NCBI RefSeq assembly: GCF_024734075.1
Contig: NZ_CP102850.1
Span: 3,534,001 to 3,598,000 of the forward strand
From: Gordonia mangrovi
Lineage (GTDB): Bacteria; Actinomycetota; Actinomycetes; Mycobacteriales; Mycobacteriaceae
Length of the DNA stretch: 64,000 nt
Direction of reading: 5' to 3'
Positions within the stretch are counted from its first letter, which is position 1. Each line of letters opens with the position of its first letter. Below the pieces are notes generated by a model. That model ran no database searches. It was not told the DNA's origin and was given only the letters and a program-made list of their open reading frames with translations. Position numbers and translations under genes: made by a program. This document shows, piece by piece, positions 62,750 through 64,000 of the stretch.

Positions 62750-62779
62750 TCGACCCGAGGGGATATCCCCTCGGGTCGA
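62750..62779. repeat. 30-bp perfect palindrome
   Basis: The half TCGACCCGAGGGGAT is followed directly by its exact reverse complement, with no loop. It may be a terminator, a protein-binding site or a small repeat. Confidence 0.7.
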
Positions 62780-62891
62780 CGTCAGGAAGCTGATTTCAGG
62801 AGATCATGGCCGGGAGGACGACCTGCCGATCCGATCGATCTGCCCCACTGGGAAGTACACCGGTGCGGCACTGATCGCACGACGAACGACA

Positions 62892-62928
62892 GCCGGGGTG
62901 GCTCCGCATGTATCGGAGTCACCCCGGC
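62892..62928 (-). terminator. Hairpin (repeat copy 2)
   Basis: The same GCCGGGGTG/CACCCCGGC stem as at 62653-62689. It lies 36 bases past the end of the minus-strand gene at the right edge, so it may serve as its terminator. Confidence 0.6.
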
Positions 62929-62963
62929 GTCGTCTTCCTCACGTCAGCGGGCTGTGGTCACTG

Positions 62964-64000
62964 TCATGCCGCCGGCCGCGTGACGATCGACATGATGTCC
63001 TGCGAGGCCTGCTGGATGTCTCCCACCAGGTCTGCGGGGCTCGGACGCGGACCCGCTGCCGCCGGAGCGGGCGCGAGGCCGGCCGCCACCTGATCGATCG
63101 TGTCGTTGACCACCGTGGTGACGTCGGCGGCCTTGTGCTGGATGTCGGTCACCCCATGCTGGACATCGGCGATACCCTGCTCGATCGCCGGGATCGGTGT
63201 GGGGATCGGCATCGGTGCTGCGGGCAGCGCGGGCGCGGCTGTCTGTGTCGCGCCGGCGGCGCTGCTGCCGAAGTCGCTGCTACCGAAGTCGCTGCTGCCG
63301 AAGCCGCCTCCGCCGCCGGGGACCAGTTCCGGATCGATGGGCCGCAGGGCGTCGGCGATGATGCTGCGGATACGCAGCAGCGTGGGCACGACACCGCCGT
63401 TACCACCGACCATGATGTCGATCGGCCGGAAGAACGGGGCATCGACGGTCACCCCGGTGGGGTTACCACCCAACAGACCGGGCAGCCCCAGCGTGGCCTG
63501 CACGCCCACGGACCCGATGATCGGCAGCGAGAAGCTGAAGCCGAGATTGCCCTCGACCCCGTTGAGTGCGGCGTCGAGCAGACGTGGCGGTGCATTGAGG
63601 ACCTCGCTGATCACAGTGGGCCAATTGCCCAGGACGAGTGAGCCGAGGAATCGCACGCTGATGGCGCCCGCCACGATGCCGACCGACGCGACCGTGCCGA
63701 GTACCGCCGGCGCCACCAACAACAGTGCCAGCGCTCCCGCGCGTACGGCGTTGCCGACGATGTTGGCCCCGACGGCTGCGAACGCGCCGGCCGTGCCGAC
63801 GAGCAGAATCCGGGCCGCCTGACCGGCAGGTGCAAGGACTGCGCCGAGGGCCTGCACGAGCTCACCGTTGATGAGGTAGGTGACGCCGTCGCGCAGTGCG
63901 CCGGGGATACTGGCGATCACGGGGCCCAGCGCGGCGACATTGCCTGCACCGGCACGGATCAGATACCTGATGTTGGCGATCTGATTTCCGGTGACCTTGA
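62964..64000 (-). CDS. Unrecognised Ala/Gly-rich membrane-associated protein (partial)
   Basis: This minus-strand gene is open to the right edge, so its N-terminus is missing; at least 345 residues are visible. It has several long hydrophobic Ala/Val/Gly stretches (such as GAFAAVGANIVGNAVRAGAL and LLLVAPAVLGTVASVGIVAG). A GGGGGFGSSDFGSSDFGSS low-complexity hinge follows, then a C-terminal helix with regularly spaced DVQHGVTDIQHKAADV. The composition suggests a secreted or envelope-bound protein of mycolic-acid bacteria. I cannot name the family. Confidence 0.65.
   Translation of the reverse strand, partial: KVTGNQIANIRYLIRAGAGNVAALGPVIASIPGALRDGVTYLINGELVQALGAVLAPAGQAARILLVGTAGAFAAVGANIVGNAVRAGALALLLVAPAVLGTVASVGIVAGAISVRFLGSLVLGNWPTVISEVLNAPPRLLDAALNGVEGNLGFSFSLPIIGSVGVQATLGLPGLLGGNPTGVTVDAPFFRPIDIMVGGNGGVVPTLLRIRSIIADALRPIDPELVPGGGGGFGSSDFGSSDFGSSAAGATQTAAPALPAAPMPIPTPIPAIEQGIADVQHGVTDIQHKAADVTTVVNDTIDQVAAGLAPAPAAAGPRPSPADLVGDIQQASQDIMSIVTRPAA

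Larger units (their letters stand above)
62636..62963. other. Intergenic region with duplicated hairpin and long palindrome
   Basis: This 328-base gap holds two copies, about 240 bases apart, of an 80-base stretch that begins near the stop of the propeller gene, and a 30-bp palindrome between them. Small frames here repeat each other only because of the duplication and are not taken as genes. Confidence 0.7.

Noticed and set aside
62669..62983. Small plus-strand frames after the propeller gene with similar sequences
   Set aside because: They resemble each other only because they cover the duplicated hairpin segment; there is no ribosome site or domain.
1..64000. tRNA or rRNA genes
   Set aside because: I looked for typical tRNA arms and rRNA segments in the intergenic regions and saw none; short tRNAs could be missed by eye, and a tRNA scan would settle it.

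Overview
The window looks like a chromosomal segment of a GC-rich, mycolic-acid actinobacterium, most likely Gordonia or a close relative. The main evidence is a gene order I know from Mycobacterium tuberculosis (lmeA, glnR, mshD, phosphate transporter, phoU, LytR-CpsA-Psr protein, dihydrouridine synthase, desA1). Mycothiol synthesis, several wax-ester/triacylglycerol synthases and many acyl-CoA enzymes agree with this. Species assignment is inference.

Region by region. 1-2135 holds lmeA (partial), glnR and mshD. At 2148-6778 four minus-strand genes interrupt the conserved block: a PobA-type hydroxybenzoate hydroxylase, a GriI-type aldolase, a GriH-type (DHQ synthase II) enzyme and a luciferase-like flavin monooxygenase. 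Two 19-bp sequences resembling IdeR/DmdR iron boxes lie in front of pobA and in front of the aldolase. The set therefore looks like an iron-controlled aminohydroxybenzoate or dihydroxybenzoate pathway, and it is the most interesting unit here. 7237-11222 is pstSCAB with two PHO boxes upstream; phoU has its own PHO box. An IS607-type element (serine recombinase plus TnpB) sits between pstB and phoU. 14619-19104 continues the conserved block.

19439-35662 is a lipid/acyl-CoA region: a WS/DGAT, NAD synthetase, three acyl-CoA dehydrogenase loci, two thiolases, an SDR, two LysR regulators and an MBL hydrolase. One dehydrogenase is broken by a 160-bp foldback element and then by an IS701-type element. 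Rearranged scraps of an enoyl-CoA hydratase lie next to the MBL gene. 35780-42294 carries two CaiB/BaiF CoA-transferases, a MaoC hydratase, a CitE-type lyase, an acyl-CoA dehydrogenase and a GntR regulator, and looks like a branched C5-dicarboxylate (mesaconate/itaconate-like) pathway. 42307-45177 is a copper-handling set (membrane protein, YcnI, CopC, CopD-like).

45102-49667 holds two adjacent WS/DGAT genes. The second in transcription order is split by an IS110 element. The element's upstream non-coding region contains short segments matching both the target it entered and its own ends, as expected of a bridge RNA. 49801-56899 has a cupin/alcohol dehydrogenase pair with an AraC regulator, an SDR/epimerase, two alpha/beta hydrolases and an AdhP-type alcohol dehydrogenase. 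56886-60466 is lutABC (L-lactate oxidation) with an SRPBCC gene in front. 60752-62635 encodes a secreted six-repeat beta-propeller protein, followed by duplicated hairpins and a partial, unrecognised gene at the right edge. I saw no tRNA, rRNA or CRISPR array.
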